Assembly (NCBI GenBank): GCA_035764005.1
Contig: DASTZZ010000021.1
Span: forward strand, 1-64,000
Origin: Terriglobales bacterium
GTDB taxonomy: Bacteria > Acidobacteriota > Terriglobia > Terriglobales > Acidobacteriaceae
Length of the DNA stretch: 64,000 nt
Direction of reading: 5' to 3'
Every line of letters begins with the position of its first letter. The stretch's first letter is position 1. This document shows positions 44,506 to 53,696 of the stretch, piece after piece. Below the pieces are notes generated by a model, which saw nothing but the letters and a program-made list of their open reading frames with translations, was not told the origin of the DNA and did no database searches. The position numbers and the translations under genes were made by a program.

Positions 44506-46275
44506 TCAGTACTTCCTCGGCCGCGGTTTAATGAGCGACGTATCCACGGGTTCAAATTCAAATCGTGGCTCGTCCGCATCGGGAGCGAAGTACGCTTTCG
44601 TTGTCTTGAGGAAATTCACGTCATCCCGCTCCGGGAACTCCGGTTTGTAGTGTGCGCCGCGAGATTCGTTGCGTAATGCTGCTCCCTGTGTGATTACGCG
44701 CGCGAGCTGCAGCATGTTGTAAAGCTGGCGCGTGAAGACGAACGACGTGTTCGCCCACATCTCGCGGTCACTCAGGTTGATGCGCTGATAGCGTTCGAGG
44801 AGTTCAACGATCTTGGCGTCGGTCTGCTGCAATGCTTCGTTGTAGCGGATGACCGTGACGTTTTTCGTCATGATCTCGCCCAACTCGCGCCAGAGCCGGA
44901 AGGGATTCTCCGTTCCCTCCGAGTTCATCAATCGGGCGTTGATCTCTTCCTGCCGCTTGCGTTCCGAATCGAATGCGCCATTCACGCTCGCCGATTTCGA
45001 CTGATTTCTGGCGTATGCCAGCGCCTGCGGGCCGGCTACAAATCCGCCGAAGATGCAGGACACCAGCGAGTTCGCACCGAGACGATTCGCGCCGTGGTAG
45101 CCGTACTCGCATTCTCCGCACGCGAAGATGCCAGGAATACTCGTGGCCTGCTTGAAATCGACCCACAGTCCGCCCATGGTGTAGTGCATGCCCGGGAAGA
45201 TCTTCATCGGCGTGACGCGCGGATCGTCGCCGACAAACTTCTCGTAAATCTCCAGAATGCCTTCGAGTTTGCGGTCGAGCGTGGCGCGATCGATGTGCGT
45301 GAGATCGAGATAGACCATCGGCTGGCCATCGATGCCGAGGTTGTACTCATAAACGACTTTGTGAATTGCTCGTGTAGCTACGTCGCGTGGAACCAGGTTG
45401 CCGTACTTGGGATACCACTCCTCAAGGAAGTACCAGCGATCCGATTCGGGAATGCTGCGGGGATCGCGCTTGTCGCCTTGCGTTCTCGGAACCCAGACGC
45501 GTCCGCCTTCGCCGCGGGCTGACTCCGACATGAGACGCAGCTTATCGTCCCCTGGAATCGATGTCGGATGCACCTGGATGAATTCACCGTTCGCGTAATA
45601 TGCACCTTGCTGATAAAGCGCTGACTGCGCCGATCCGGTGCAGACCACGGAGTTCGTGGATTTTCCGAAGATCGCGCCAATGCCACCAGTGGCGATAATC
45701 ACCGCGTCGGCGGGGAAGGTGCGAACCTCCATTGAGCGCAGGTCCATCGCGCAAATGCCGCGACAAATTCCCTGCGAATCGATGACCGCAGAAAGGAATT
45801 CCCAGCTCTCAAACTTGCTGACACGGCCTTCGGATTCGTATCGACGCACCTGCTCATCGAGGGCATAGAGCAATTGCTGGCCAGTCGTGGCTCCGGCAAA
45901 TGCGGTGCGGTGATACAGCGTTCCGCCGAAGCGGCGGAAGTCGAGCAGCCCTTCGGGAGTGCGATTGAATGGCACGCCCATGCGGTCGAGCAGATCGATA
46001 ATGCCCGGCGCCGCCTCGCACATGTCTTTCACTGGAGGCTGATTGGCAATGAAGTCGCCGCCATAGATGGTGTCATCGAAGTGCTGCCAGGTGGTGTCGC
46101 CTTCGCCTTTGAGGTTCTTGGCCGCGTTAATCCCGCCCTGCGCGCAGACGGAATGCGAGCGCTTCACCGGCACGATGGAAAACAAATCCACGTGTCCGCC
46201 GGCTTCGGCAATTTTGATGGTCGCCGATAGCCCTGCCAGTCCACCACCTACAACGATGATCTTTGGATTCGCCAT
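44506..46275 (-). CDS. sdhA: Succinate dehydrogenase flavoprotein subunit
   Basis: 589 residues with the FAD-binding GGGLAGLSATI at the N-terminus, the covalent-FAD region RSHSVCAQGGINAAKN, the dicarboxylate-site segments (FGGTLYHRTAFAGATTGQQLLYAL, HPTSIPG, SESARGEGG) and the capping residues near FPGMHYTMGGLWVD and the Arg of GANRLGANSL. It oxidises succinate to fumarate in the TCA cycle and feeds the quinone pool. The ANRLGANSL and HSVCAQGGIN wording is that of the B-type family. Flanked by repeat elements E3 and E4. Confidence 0.97.
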   Translation of the reverse strand: MANPKIIVVGGGLAGLSATIKIAEAGGHVDLFSIVPVKRSHSVCAQGGINAAKNLKGEGDTTWQHFDDTIYGGDFIANQPPVKDMCEAAPGIIDLLDRMGVPFNRTPEGLLDFRRFGGTLYHRTAFAGATTGQQLLYALDEQVRRYESEGRVSKFESWEFLSAVIDSQGICRGICAMDLRSMEVRTFPADAVIIATGGIGAIFGKSTNSVVCTGSAQSALYQQGAYYANGEFIQVHPTSIPGDDKLRLMSESARGEGGRVWVPRTQGDKRDPRSIPESDRWYFLEEWYPKYGNLVPRDVATRAIHKVVYEYNLGIDGQPMVYLDLTHIDRATLDRKLEGILEIYEKFVGDDPRVTPMKIFPGMHYTMGGLWVDFKQATSIPGIFACGECEYGYHGANRLGANSLVSCIFGGFVAGPQALAYARNQSKSASVNGAFDSERKRQEEINARLMNSEGTENPFRLWRELGEIMTKNVTVIRYNEALQQTDAKIVELLERYQRINLSDREMWANTSFVFTRQLYNMLQLARVITQGAALRNESRGAHYKPEFPERDDVNFLKTTKAYFAPDADEPRFEFEPVDTSLIKPRPRKY

Positions 46276-46287
46276 TATGTGTTCGTT

Positions 46288-46453
46288 GTCATTCCGAACC
46301 GCTGGTTTCGCGGTGAGGAATCCTTATCGCCACCCACAAACCAGAGGATTACGAAGCCAACGCTACCGATTCGGAAGAACTCCTGATCGTCCAGGATCTT
46401 CATAGCAGTCCGTAGGGATTCCTCACCGCCAAAAACCGGCGGTTCGGAATGAC
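46288..46453. repeat. Palindromic element E4 within the sdh operon
   Basis: GTCATTCCGAACCGC with GAGGAATCCTTATCG on the left, and CGTAGGGATTCCTCACCG with GGTTCGGAATGAC on the right. It fills the gap between sdhC and sdhA. Confidence 0.85.
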
Positions 46454-46466
46454 AGCGGAATGCAGC

Positions 46467-47231
46467 TCAATGCACCTGCTCGCCTTCCACCTGTCTGGCC
46501 GTCGCAGGATCAGTGCCCATATGTCGCCACGCCGGATCGGGAGGGGCAACGAAGGCCTTCACCGTCACCATTCCCACGATCACAAACAGCAATCCGATCA
46601 CCAGGCAGACTCCGCCCACTTTGCGCCTCGCTCGTTCGCCCTGTGCGATTCCCCATTTGGCACAGAAAAGCCAGATTCCGTAGGCAAAGTGCCAGGAGGC
46701 GCAGATGATCGCAATGATGTAAAAGGCCAGCATCCAGGGATTCATCAGCTCCTGCTGAACCTTCCCGAATCCGGCGCCGGGATACTCAAGCAGTCGTGGT
46801 CCGCTGAATCTGAGGTGGTACACGTGCTGGATGATGTATGCGAATGTAATGATTCCCGTCCATCGCTGGGCCGTGTACATCCAGTTTCCTTGCCACGGGT
46901 AGGTGATTACGTTCGATTCGCCGCGATACCAGATGTAGATCCCATACAGGGCGTGATAAAGGATCGGAATATAGATGAAGGTCCATTCCAAAAATGGAAC
47001 AAAGGGTAATGAATTCAGAAACTTGATTTGCGTTGCGTATGCGTGAGGACCGTTGGTCGCATACGCATTGGAAACGAAGTGTTCGACAAGGAAGGCCCCG
47101 ATTGGAACAATGCCGCTGAGCGAATGCAAGCGGCGAAGCAAAAATTGATGACCCTGTCCTGCGCGCAACGGCTTAACGCCCGACGATCTCTCCTGCTCGT
47201 AACCCGCGCTCGGAGGCGCTGCCGTCGCCAT
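46467..47231 (-). CDS. sdhC: Succinate dehydrogenase cytochrome b subunit
   Basis: 254 residues; the start is the ATG at 47231 because GAGG lies 6 bp upstream, while the longer frame begins with a TTG. Five hydrophobic segments (about 33-52, 79-102, 118-138, 164-190, 212-235), with His residues suited to two b hemes (LHSLSG, LVEHF, YHALYG, QHVYH, WHFAYG). The QHVYHLRFSG block is like B-type SdhC. Anchors SdhAB and reduces menaquinone or ubiquinone. First gene of sdhCAB. Confidence 0.92.
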   Translation of the reverse strand: MATAAPPSAGYEQERSSGVKPLRAGQGHQFLLRRLHSLSGIVPIGAFLVEHFVSNAYATNGPHAYATQIKFLNSLPFVPFLEWTFIYIPILYHALYGIYIWYRGESNVITYPWQGNWMYTAQRWTGIITFAYIIQHVYHLRFSGPRLLEYPGAGFGKVQQELMNPWMLAFYIIAIICASWHFAYGIWLFCAKWGIAQGERARRKVGGVCLVIGLLFVIVGMVTVKAFVAPPDPAWRHMGTDPATARQVEGEQVH

Positions 47232-47324
47232 CGTTTTCCTCAACTCTCCTTAGTGGTTCGGGAATGCACTAGCAAACTTCTCATTATCTGGTTCAGCGGA
47301 AGAGCGAGTCAAATAAACTCGCAC

Positions 47325-48215
47325 CTATTTCAGTGTAGTCACCTGCGCGCCGGGCGGTTGGTTCAGCACAAATTGATCATCAGAGAGTGGCTTGTTGAGC
47401 TCAAGTTTCTCGATCGTGATCTTGATCGTGTACTCCTCTTTTGGACGATTGATCGTAATCACAGAGGGAAAGCTGATTCCACCGTAGTCGGCAAAGTCTT
47501 CATAGGTCGCCTTTGTCGCAATGGCGCCGCTGGCGTCGTAGATCATTTGCTGGTGAGGCTTGAGATCGGTGCGGGCAAAAGTGATCTTTCGCTCCAACCG
47601 CCACCAGTCGCCGTCGCGCTCAAGCACGTCGATGATGTAGTCGGGAATCTCCCAGCTCTTCTTTTTATCGCGCGCGTCGGGCACGACCTCCGTACTTTGC
47701 TCGAGAAACGCGATCTCTGTCGGCTTGATTTCGTGGAGCAGCAGCGAATCAAAGAACACCTTTGGACGAAGGTTCTCGAGCGTGTTCTTCGAAGGCTGGG
47801 CGGGCTCGTTCGCCGGTCCAGTGATGAACTTGTTCAGCGGCGGGATCGAGAGCTTGAAACTCGTACCGTCACTCACCATATCGAATGCACGGCTTCCCAC
47901 CAGCGGTAGCCGACCGAGCACGTGGAGCATGTCCGGATCTTTTTCCAGGATGTTGCCCTTGATCTGCTGAATATCGGTGACTTGCCCTTTCTTGGTACCC
48001 CCGAGCGATGTAGCAATTTCAACGGTCGCGCTAAGCGAGTGAATCTTCCGGGCTTCGGTGTTGATTTGCTCGACGAGTTGCGGCAGCGTGGCGGTAAGAA
48101 GATTAGAGGTATTTACCTGTCGGCGTTCCAGCTTGCGCGTGTGAACCAGGCACCCGGAAACCGAGAGTGCGAGTAAACCTACTACGAGGGATTGAGCCGC
48201 CGATCGTATGTGCAT
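47325..48215 (-). CDS. Outer-membrane lipoprotein-type protein (LolB/DUF4292-like)
   Basis: 296 residues. A lipoprotein signal peptide with lipobox LSVSGC (Cys22). The mature protein resembles the open beta-barrel folds of lipoprotein carrier-like families (LolA/LolB, DUF4292): KIHSLSATVEIATSLGG, GNILEKDPDMLHVLGRLPLVGSRAFDMVSDGTSFKLSIPPLNKF, then ATYEDFADYGGISFPSVITINRP and a C-terminal LSDDQFVL-NQPPGAQV, a common ending. Likely periplasmic side of the outer membrane. Exact function unknown. 93 bp downstream, on the other side, starts sdhC. Confidence 0.7.
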   Translation of the reverse strand: MHIRSAAQSLVVGLLALSVSGCLVHTRKLERRQVNTSNLLTATLPQLVEQINTEARKIHSLSATVEIATSLGGTKKGQVTDIQQIKGNILEKDPDMLHVLGRLPLVGSRAFDMVSDGTSFKLSIPPLNKFITGPANEPAQPSKNTLENLRPKVFFDSLLLHEIKPTEIAFLEQSTEVVPDARDKKKSWEIPDYIIDVLERDGDWWRLERKITFARTDLKPHQQMIYDASGAIATKATYEDFADYGGISFPSVITINRPKEEYTIKITIEKLELNKPLSDDQFVLNQPPGAQVTTLK

Positions 48216-48344
48216 GCCAACGGGTGAGGACTGCCGAAAAATTCAGTATATAAGAGCGCTTCGATTCACAACCGCAGACTCGCGCCAGCGAAACGGTATC
48301 GCTCAGCTTTTGCTGCGTGGCAGGGGACTAATTAGGAGTCGAGG

Positions 48345-49331
48345 TTATCGCCCGCCGCCAACGGCGCGTCGATATTCGGCGACATTTCGCTGATGCTCTT
48401 CGAGGCTCTTCGAAAATCGGTGATGTCCCTGGTTGTCGCTGACGAAATACAGGTAGTCAGTGTGCGTCGGATGCATCGCCGCAAGCAGGGAGTCTTTTCC
48501 CGGATTGGCAATTGGCCCGGGCGGCAGTCCTTGATTACGATACGTGTTGTAAGGCGAGGAATATTTGAGATCGGACGCGTAGATCGTTCCACGGTATCGA
48601 TTCGCGAGCAGCGCCGCATAGATCACGGTCGGATCGGTATCGAGCGCCATGTGCTGTGCCAGCCTGTTGTAGAAGACTCCGGCAACCAGCGGACGTTCGT
48701 CCGCGACCGCCGTTTCCTTCTCGACAATTGACGCCATCGTGACGATGCGATGCACGTCGCTGGTCAGGCCAATCTGGTGCGCTTCCTGATGGAATCGCTT
48801 CACCATTGCTGCAATCACATCCGGCGCTTTGTTCTTGCGCGCAAAGCGGTAGGTATCTGGATACAGATAACCTTCCAGGCTCGGCGCGAATGGATCAAGA
48901 TCGTGAACCAGCGCGACTTGGCTCCGGGCCTGCTCCAGGAAATTCTGTTGCGAGTCGATCCCTAACTTCTCCACCTCGGCAGCGATGTCGAAGATGTTGT
49001 ATCCCTCGGGAACAGTGAGAACTCTCGCGTAAGTGTCGCCGCGCGCGATGCGGTTGTAAATGTTGCTCAGGGTGTCCGGATGATCGAAAGCGTACTCACC
49101 CGCTTTGAGTGAACGATGCCGGTAGAGATGTACAAGAAGAAACGCCCAGCGGCTGCGAATCATCCCAGCCTGCTTCAGCTCTGTAGCAATGTGTCGCGCT
49201 GAGGAGCCGTTCTTAAAATCAACAAAGGTCTGCTGCGACGGGCCGGTACGCATCACATACACGAATCCCACCCAGATGACCGCTGCGACCAGCACGACAA
49301 TAAACCACGCAAACAGCCTGCGCATTCTCAA
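48345..49331 (-). CDS. mltG: Endolytic murein transglycosylase
   Basis: 328 residues: a single N-terminal transmembrane helix (residues 7-28), a LysM-like region (GYNIFDIAAEVEKLGIDSQQNFLEQA), then the YceG catalytic domain with the Glu of SIVEKET, the VFYNRLAQHMALDTDPTVIYA block and SPYNTYRNQGLPPGPIANPG, and the C-terminal YLYFVSDNQGHHRFSKSLEEHQRNV. It terminates or releases nascent glycan strands at the inner membrane. Family length is normal. Confidence 0.96.
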   Translation of the reverse strand: MRMRRLFAWFIVVLVAAVIWVGFVYVMRTGPSQQTFVDFKNGSSARHIATELKQAGMIRSRWAFLLVHLYRHRSLKAGEYAFDHPDTLSNIYNRIARGDTYARVLTVPEGYNIFDIAAEVEKLGIDSQQNFLEQARSQVALVHDLDPFAPSLEGYLYPDTYRFARKNKAPDVIAAMVKRFHQEAHQIGLTSDVHRIVTMASIVEKETAVADERPLVAGVFYNRLAQHMALDTDPTVIYAALLANRYRGTIYASDLKYSSPYNTYRNQGLPPGPIANPGKDSLLAAMHPTHTDYLYFVSDNQGHHRFSKSLEEHQRNVAEYRRAVGGGR

Positions 49332-49477
49332 ATTTTAGATTCATTTCAGCCCCGGCAGGCTCACCGAATCCCACGCCTAAATTCCGTTGGTACAGGCCCC
49401 GCAGTTACACGATTGCACAATGCACAGTTCAGCAGTACACTCGTGCGCACTGCTCAAAGAGGCTAGTAAATCGATTT

Positions 49478-51988
49478 ATGAATAGTTCTTTTGCCTGTCG
49501 TTCTGCTCTTCGTGCGTTTGTGTTTGTCCTTATTGCCGCGCTCTATGCCGGAGCCGACGATGCTATCCCACGAGCCGCCTGGCGAATTCCCATCGGACAA
49601 CCGCCGGCCAACCCCGGCGGCACAAAGCCGGAGCTCGTGAATCAGAACATCGACGATGGCTATTGGCAGGGCGCTCCCGTCGGCGGATTCGGCGCAGGTA
49701 CGTTCTCGCGGTCTTATCGCGGACACTTCGAACGCTGGCACGTCAAGGCCGGTGTTCACAAATATCAGGACGTGCCGTCGAATCAGTTCGCGGTCTTCGT
49801 TCAGCGCGAGGGCGAGAAGCCAGTCGCGGAAGTGCTTGCTACAGGCAAACCGCAGGGCGGGGCTCTTGCGGCGTGGAACTGGAGCTATCCGGCAGGAGCG
49901 GGCGAATATGCTGCTTTGTATCCGAAGTCGTGGTTTGTGTATCGCTCTTCCGAATTGCCGGTGAGTCTCACGCTGGAGCAGTTCTCTCCGGTTCTACCTA
50001 ACAACTACAAGGAGTCGAGTTATCCCGTCGCGATCTACAACTGGTTCGCGCAGAATCCGAGCGATAAGCCCGTCACCGTTTCCATTCTCTTTTCATGGAC
50101 GAACATGGTGGGGTGGTTCCGCGACGAGTTGCCAAACTTCTCGGGCGCACTCAACAACCAGAATAAGAATTTTTATCGCGCCGAGCAGATTGGTAGCGGA
50201 AACATGCAGGGCATCATCTTCGACCGTCTGCGCAATAGGCCAGTTCAGGACGAGTGGGACGGCCAATTCGCCATCGCCGCACTGGCCGGCTCGGGCGTCG
50301 AGATTTCCTACATTACAAACTGGTTTCCCTTCGGCGGAGGTGAAGAAGTTTGGAAGCCGTTTTCAGAATCGGGACGCCTTCCGAATTGGGCTCCGAAGGT
50401 GGCCAGCTCCGGTGAGCCAATGGCCGCGGCGATTGCGGTGCGCTTCACGCTGGCTCCGAACGAGAAGAAGCTCATTCCCATGGCACTCTCCTGGGATCTT
50501 CCCATTGTGGAATTTGGAGGCGGACGCAAATGGCTTCGCCACTACACCGAATTCTTCGATGCTTCAGGAACGAATGCATGGAAGCTCGCCAGAACCGCGC
50601 TTGAAAGCGATCAGAACTGGAGCGCGCAGATCGATGCGTGGCAGAGCCCGATCGTCAACGACGAGTCCAAGCCGCTGTGGTATCGCGGCGAGCTCTTCAA
50701 CGAGCTCTACATTCTTGCGGACGGCGGCACGATGTGGGGACACGAGTTGCATGGGCTCGGCAATCCGAAGCATCCATCAGCCAAGCTCGCCGACAGCTTC
50801 AGCTACCTCGAATGCTTCGACTACAAGTACTACGGGACGTCGGACGTGCGCTTCTACGGCTCGTTTCCTCTAGTGAAGTTTTGGCCCGAGATCGAGAAGC
50901 AAGAGATGCGTGAGTACACCGACACGATCCCCGAAAGCAATCCGCAGGAGTATGTCTGGGCGTGGAAAGCCGAGCACACGCGCAGCCTGACGCTGATGCC
51001 GCGGAAGACAGCCGGTTCCGCTCCGCATGATCTTGGCTCGCCAACGGAAGATCCGTTCGTGAACGTGAATCAGTACAACTATCAGGACGTCTCCAACTGG
51101 CGCGATCTGAACAGCAAATACGTGCTGATGGTGTGGCGCGATTACGTCTTCAGCGGCTCCAAAGACACGGACTTCCTGCGCTACACATGGAATGCCGTGA
51201 AGCTTGCCATGGAGCACTTGCGGCAATATGACACCGATGGCGACGGACTGATCGAAAACGGCGGCTTTCCCGATCAGACATATGACAATTGGGTTGCGCG
51301 CGGAGAGAGCTCGTACAGCGGCAGCCTGTATTTGGCCGCCTTGCGCGCTACGGCTGAGATCGCACGCCACATCGGCGATAGCGCAACCGCTAAGACGTAT
51401 GACGATCTCTTCAAGCGTGCGCAGGCTGCATTCATCAAGAAGCTCTGGAACGGCACGTACTTCAACTACGACGTAGGCAGCGACTACAAAACCGACATCA
51501 TGGCCGAGCAGCTCGCCGGACAGTGGTACGCGAATCTCACTGGACTCGGCGATCTGGTTCCGGCAGAGATGCGGCGCTCCGCGCTCAAGCACGTCTTCGA
51601 TTACAACGTCATGAAGTTCCAGAATGGAACGATGGGCGCGATCAATGGCATCGCAGCGGATGGAACTGCGTTGCACGAAAACGAGCAGGTAGAAGAAGTC
51701 TGGACTGGAACGACGTTCAGCGTCGCGTCCCACATGCTCTCGGAGGGCATGCGCGACGAAGCTTTCAAGACCGCCGAAGGCGTGTACAACGTAGTCTGGA
51801 AGGACCGTGGCTACTTCTTCCGCACACCGGAAGCCTACGATGCTCGCGGATTCTACCGCGCCAGCATGTATATGCGTCCGGGTGCGATCTGGTCGATGGA
51901 ACTCCCGCCGGCAGCCGTTGCTGTCGCCAGGCGCATGGGAGCAAGGCAGACTGCGAACGGAACCTCAACCGTTCAGAGTTTCCATTAA
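49478..51988 (+). CDS. Exported GH116 glycosidase (glucosylceramidase/beta-glucosidase family)
   Basis: 836 residues with a probable signal peptide (to about residue 26). The N-terminal beta-sandwich has GAPVGGFGAGTFSRSYRGHFERW and LSWDLPIVEFGGG. The (alpha/alpha)6 catalytic domain shows the nucleophile-region motif YLECFDYKYYGTSDVRFYGS and the acid/base region DGDGLIENGGFPDQTYDNW, followed by SGSLYLAALRA and EEVWTGTTF. The family includes bile-acid glucosidase (GBA2) and bacterial beta-glucosidases/xylosidases. The 3' end overlaps dnaA by 24 bp in convergent orientation. Substrate not assignable. Confidence 0.92.
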   Translation: MNSSFACRSALRAFVFVLIAALYAGADDAIPRAAWRIPIGQPPANPGGTKPELVNQNIDDGYWQGAPVGGFGAGTFSRSYRGHFERWHVKAGVHKYQDVPSNQFAVFVQREGEKPVAEVLATGKPQGGALAAWNWSYPAGAGEYAALYPKSWFVYRSSELPVSLTLEQFSPVLPNNYKESSYPVAIYNWFAQNPSDKPVTVSILFSWTNMVGWFRDELPNFSGALNNQNKNFYRAEQIGSGNMQGIIFDRLRNRPVQDEWDGQFAIAALAGSGVEISYITNWFPFGGGEEVWKPFSESGRLPNWAPKVASSGEPMAAAIAVRFTLAPNEKKLIPMALSWDLPIVEFGGGRKWLRHYTEFFDASGTNAWKLARTALESDQNWSAQIDAWQSPIVNDESKPLWYRGELFNELYILADGGTMWGHELHGLGNPKHPSAKLADSFSYLECFDYKYYGTSDVRFYGSFPLVKFWPEIEKQEMREYTDTIPESNPQEYVWAWKAEHTRSLTLMPRKTAGSAPHDLGSPTEDPFVNVNQYNYQDVSNWRDLNSKYVLMVWRDYVFSGSKDTDFLRYTWNAVKLAMEHLRQYDTDGDGLIENGGFPDQTYDNWVARGESSYSGSLYLAALRATAEIARHIGDSATAKTYDDLFKRAQAAFIKKLWNGTYFNYDVGSDYKTDIMAEQLAGQWYANLTGLGDLVPAEMRRSALKHVFDYNVMKFQNGTMGAINGIAADGTALHENEQVEEVWTGTTFSVASHMLSEGMRDEAFKTAEGVYNVVWKDRGYFFRTPEAYDARGFYRASMYMRPGAIWSMELPPAAVAVARRMGARQTANGTSTVQSFH

Positions 51989-53404
51989 CTTGTTGATGGT
52001 GCGGTTCAGATCTTTATCCGCGCGGCGCTGCTCATCGATTTTCGCGATCGAATGCATCACCGTAGTGTGATGCTTGCCGCCAAACTGCCTGCCAATTTCC
52101 GGCAGCGAGCAATCGGTCATCTGCTTGGCGAGATACATCGCGATCTGCCGCGGAACAACGATTGACCGTGAGTTGTTCTTCTGCTTGATCTCCGGCAGGC
52201 GAAGCCCGAACTGTTCCGCTACTGCTTTCTGAATCGACTCGACGCTGATCTTCCGCGCCTGCGAGTCGATAAAGTTCTTGAGAACCTGCTGTGCTGTGCT
52301 GAGCGTCACTTCCGCTCCGGTGAGCGAGCAGTACGCCATCAGGCGGATGAGCGCGCCTTCGAGCTCGCGCACGTTGGTGCGAACGTTGGACGCGATATAG
52401 AGCGCGAGATCGGTCGGGAGTGGGACTTTTTCGCTCTCACTTTTCTTCTGCAGAATTGCGACCTTCGTCTCCAGGTCTGGCGGCTGAATGTCGGCGATCA
52501 GTCCCCACTCAAACCGGCTGCGCAAGCGATCTTCGATCTCCGCCAACTCCTTCGGCGGACGATCACTGGCAATCACGATCTGCTTCATCGATTCATGCAG
52601 AGCGTTAAACGTGTGGAAGAACTCTTCCTGCGTGCGCTCTTTTTGCGCGAGGAACTGAATGTCATCGATGAGCAGCAGATCGACATTGCGGAACTTGTCG
52701 CGGAAGCTCGTCATCTTGTCGTAGCGCAGCGAGTTGATCATCTCGTTGGTGAACTTCTCGCTGGAGACATAGCAGATCGCAGCTTCGGGCATGCGCTTCT
52801 TTACTTCGTGTCCGATCGCCTGCATGAGGTGCGTCTTACCCATGCCAACGCCGCCATAAAGAAAGAGCGGATTGTAGGCCTTTGACGGACGCTCAGCGAC
52901 AGCACGCGCTGCCGCGTGTGCGAACTGATTGCCGCTGCCGATGACGAAGGCGTCGAAGGTGTACTTCGGGTTGAGTTGAGCGGCAGTTTCCCAATCAAAC
53001 CGCGCTTGTGAAGCGCCAGCTGGAGCAGACGCAACTGCACGAGCCGGGGCCGCCGCGGCTCCGTTCCCCATTGAGTGATGGGTCACCGACTGCGCCGGAA
53101 TTCCCTGGGATGGAGGACGCTGCGCGACTACCGCCGGATCCTCCTCGACGGTGACGAATTGAAAATCTTCAAACTCAAGGCCGAGGTTATCGACCGCTTC
53201 GAAAATAAGGTCGCCGTATTTGTCGCCAATGTGGCGGAACTCGGGAGTGGGCACGCGTACGAACATCACCTTGCCCACCGCATGGCTGAATCGCGTTGGC
53301 TTGAGCCAGGTTTCGAAAGAGTGTCGATTAACTTTCTTTTCCAGGGCGCCCAGGATGCGCATCCATGGATTTACTTGAGCAGCAGCAGTGGTAGAGAGCG
53401 ACAT
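51965..53404 (-). CDS. dnaA: Chromosomal replication initiator DnaA
   Basis: 479 residues from the ATG at 53404 (MSLSTTAAAQVNPWMRIL), 14 codons inside the longest frame. Domain I (helicase-interacting, WMRILGALEKKVNRHSFETWLKPT), a Pro/Ala-rich linker, then the AAA+ domain with Walker A GGVGMGKTH, Walker B LLIDDIQFL and sensor motifs (RLRSRFEWGL), and domain IV with the DNA-binding signature GGKHHTTVMHSI. The neighbours are glmM upstream and a glycosidase downstream, not dnaN/recF/gyrB. No origin is apparent. Confidence 0.97.
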   Translation of the reverse strand: MSLSTTAAAQVNPWMRILGALEKKVNRHSFETWLKPTRFSHAVGKVMFVRVPTPEFRHIGDKYGDLIFEAVDNLGLEFEDFQFVTVEEDPAVVAQRPPSQGIPAQSVTHHSMGNGAAAAPARAVASAPAGASQARFDWETAAQLNPKYTFDAFVIGSGNQFAHAAARAVAERPSKAYNPLFLYGGVGMGKTHLMQAIGHEVKKRMPEAAICYVSSEKFTNEMINSLRYDKMTSFRDKFRNVDLLLIDDIQFLAQKERTQEEFFHTFNALHESMKQIVIASDRPPKELAEIEDRLRSRFEWGLIADIQPPDLETKVAILQKKSESEKVPLPTDLALYIASNVRTNVRELEGALIRLMAYCSLTGAEVTLSTAQQVLKNFIDSQARKISVESIQKAVAEQFGLRLPEIKQKNNSRSIVVPRQIAMYLAKQMTDCSLPEIGRQFGGKHHTTVMHSIAKIDEQRRADKDLNRTINKLMETLNG

Positions 53405-53621
53405 TGAATATTTCCAGTAAAGCATCCGCGCGTTCGCCAGCGGCAAAACAAATGTCCGAACGGCGGCTATTGGCGGTTCGAAGGGGAATTATCGAGCGCC
53501 AAAGTTCATCGTTTTGAGCCTGAAAAAGCCTTCGCTACGGAATCGAAGGTCGGAGGCTGAGCGTTCACTTGCTGAATCGTTAAACTTGAAACTCAACGGA
53601 TAGTAGCACAAAAAAATCGGT

Positions 53622-53630
53622 TGTGGAAAA
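53622..53630. promoter_or_regulatory. Possible DnaA box upstream of dnaA
   Basis: TGTGGAAAA differs at one position from the consensus TGTGGATAA. It is a single hit in an AT-rich spacer (53570-53696) and may serve autoregulation; there is no cluster that would mark an origin. Confidence 0.25.
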
Positions 53631-53696
53631 CTTCTGAGAGCCGCATTTTTAGTGCATTTTCTGCACATTTCACAAACTCAGAGTAATACCTGAACA

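Noticed and set aside
53447-53696. Chromosomal origin upstream of dnaA
   Set aside because: Only one near-match DnaA box and no AT-rich 13-mer array were found.
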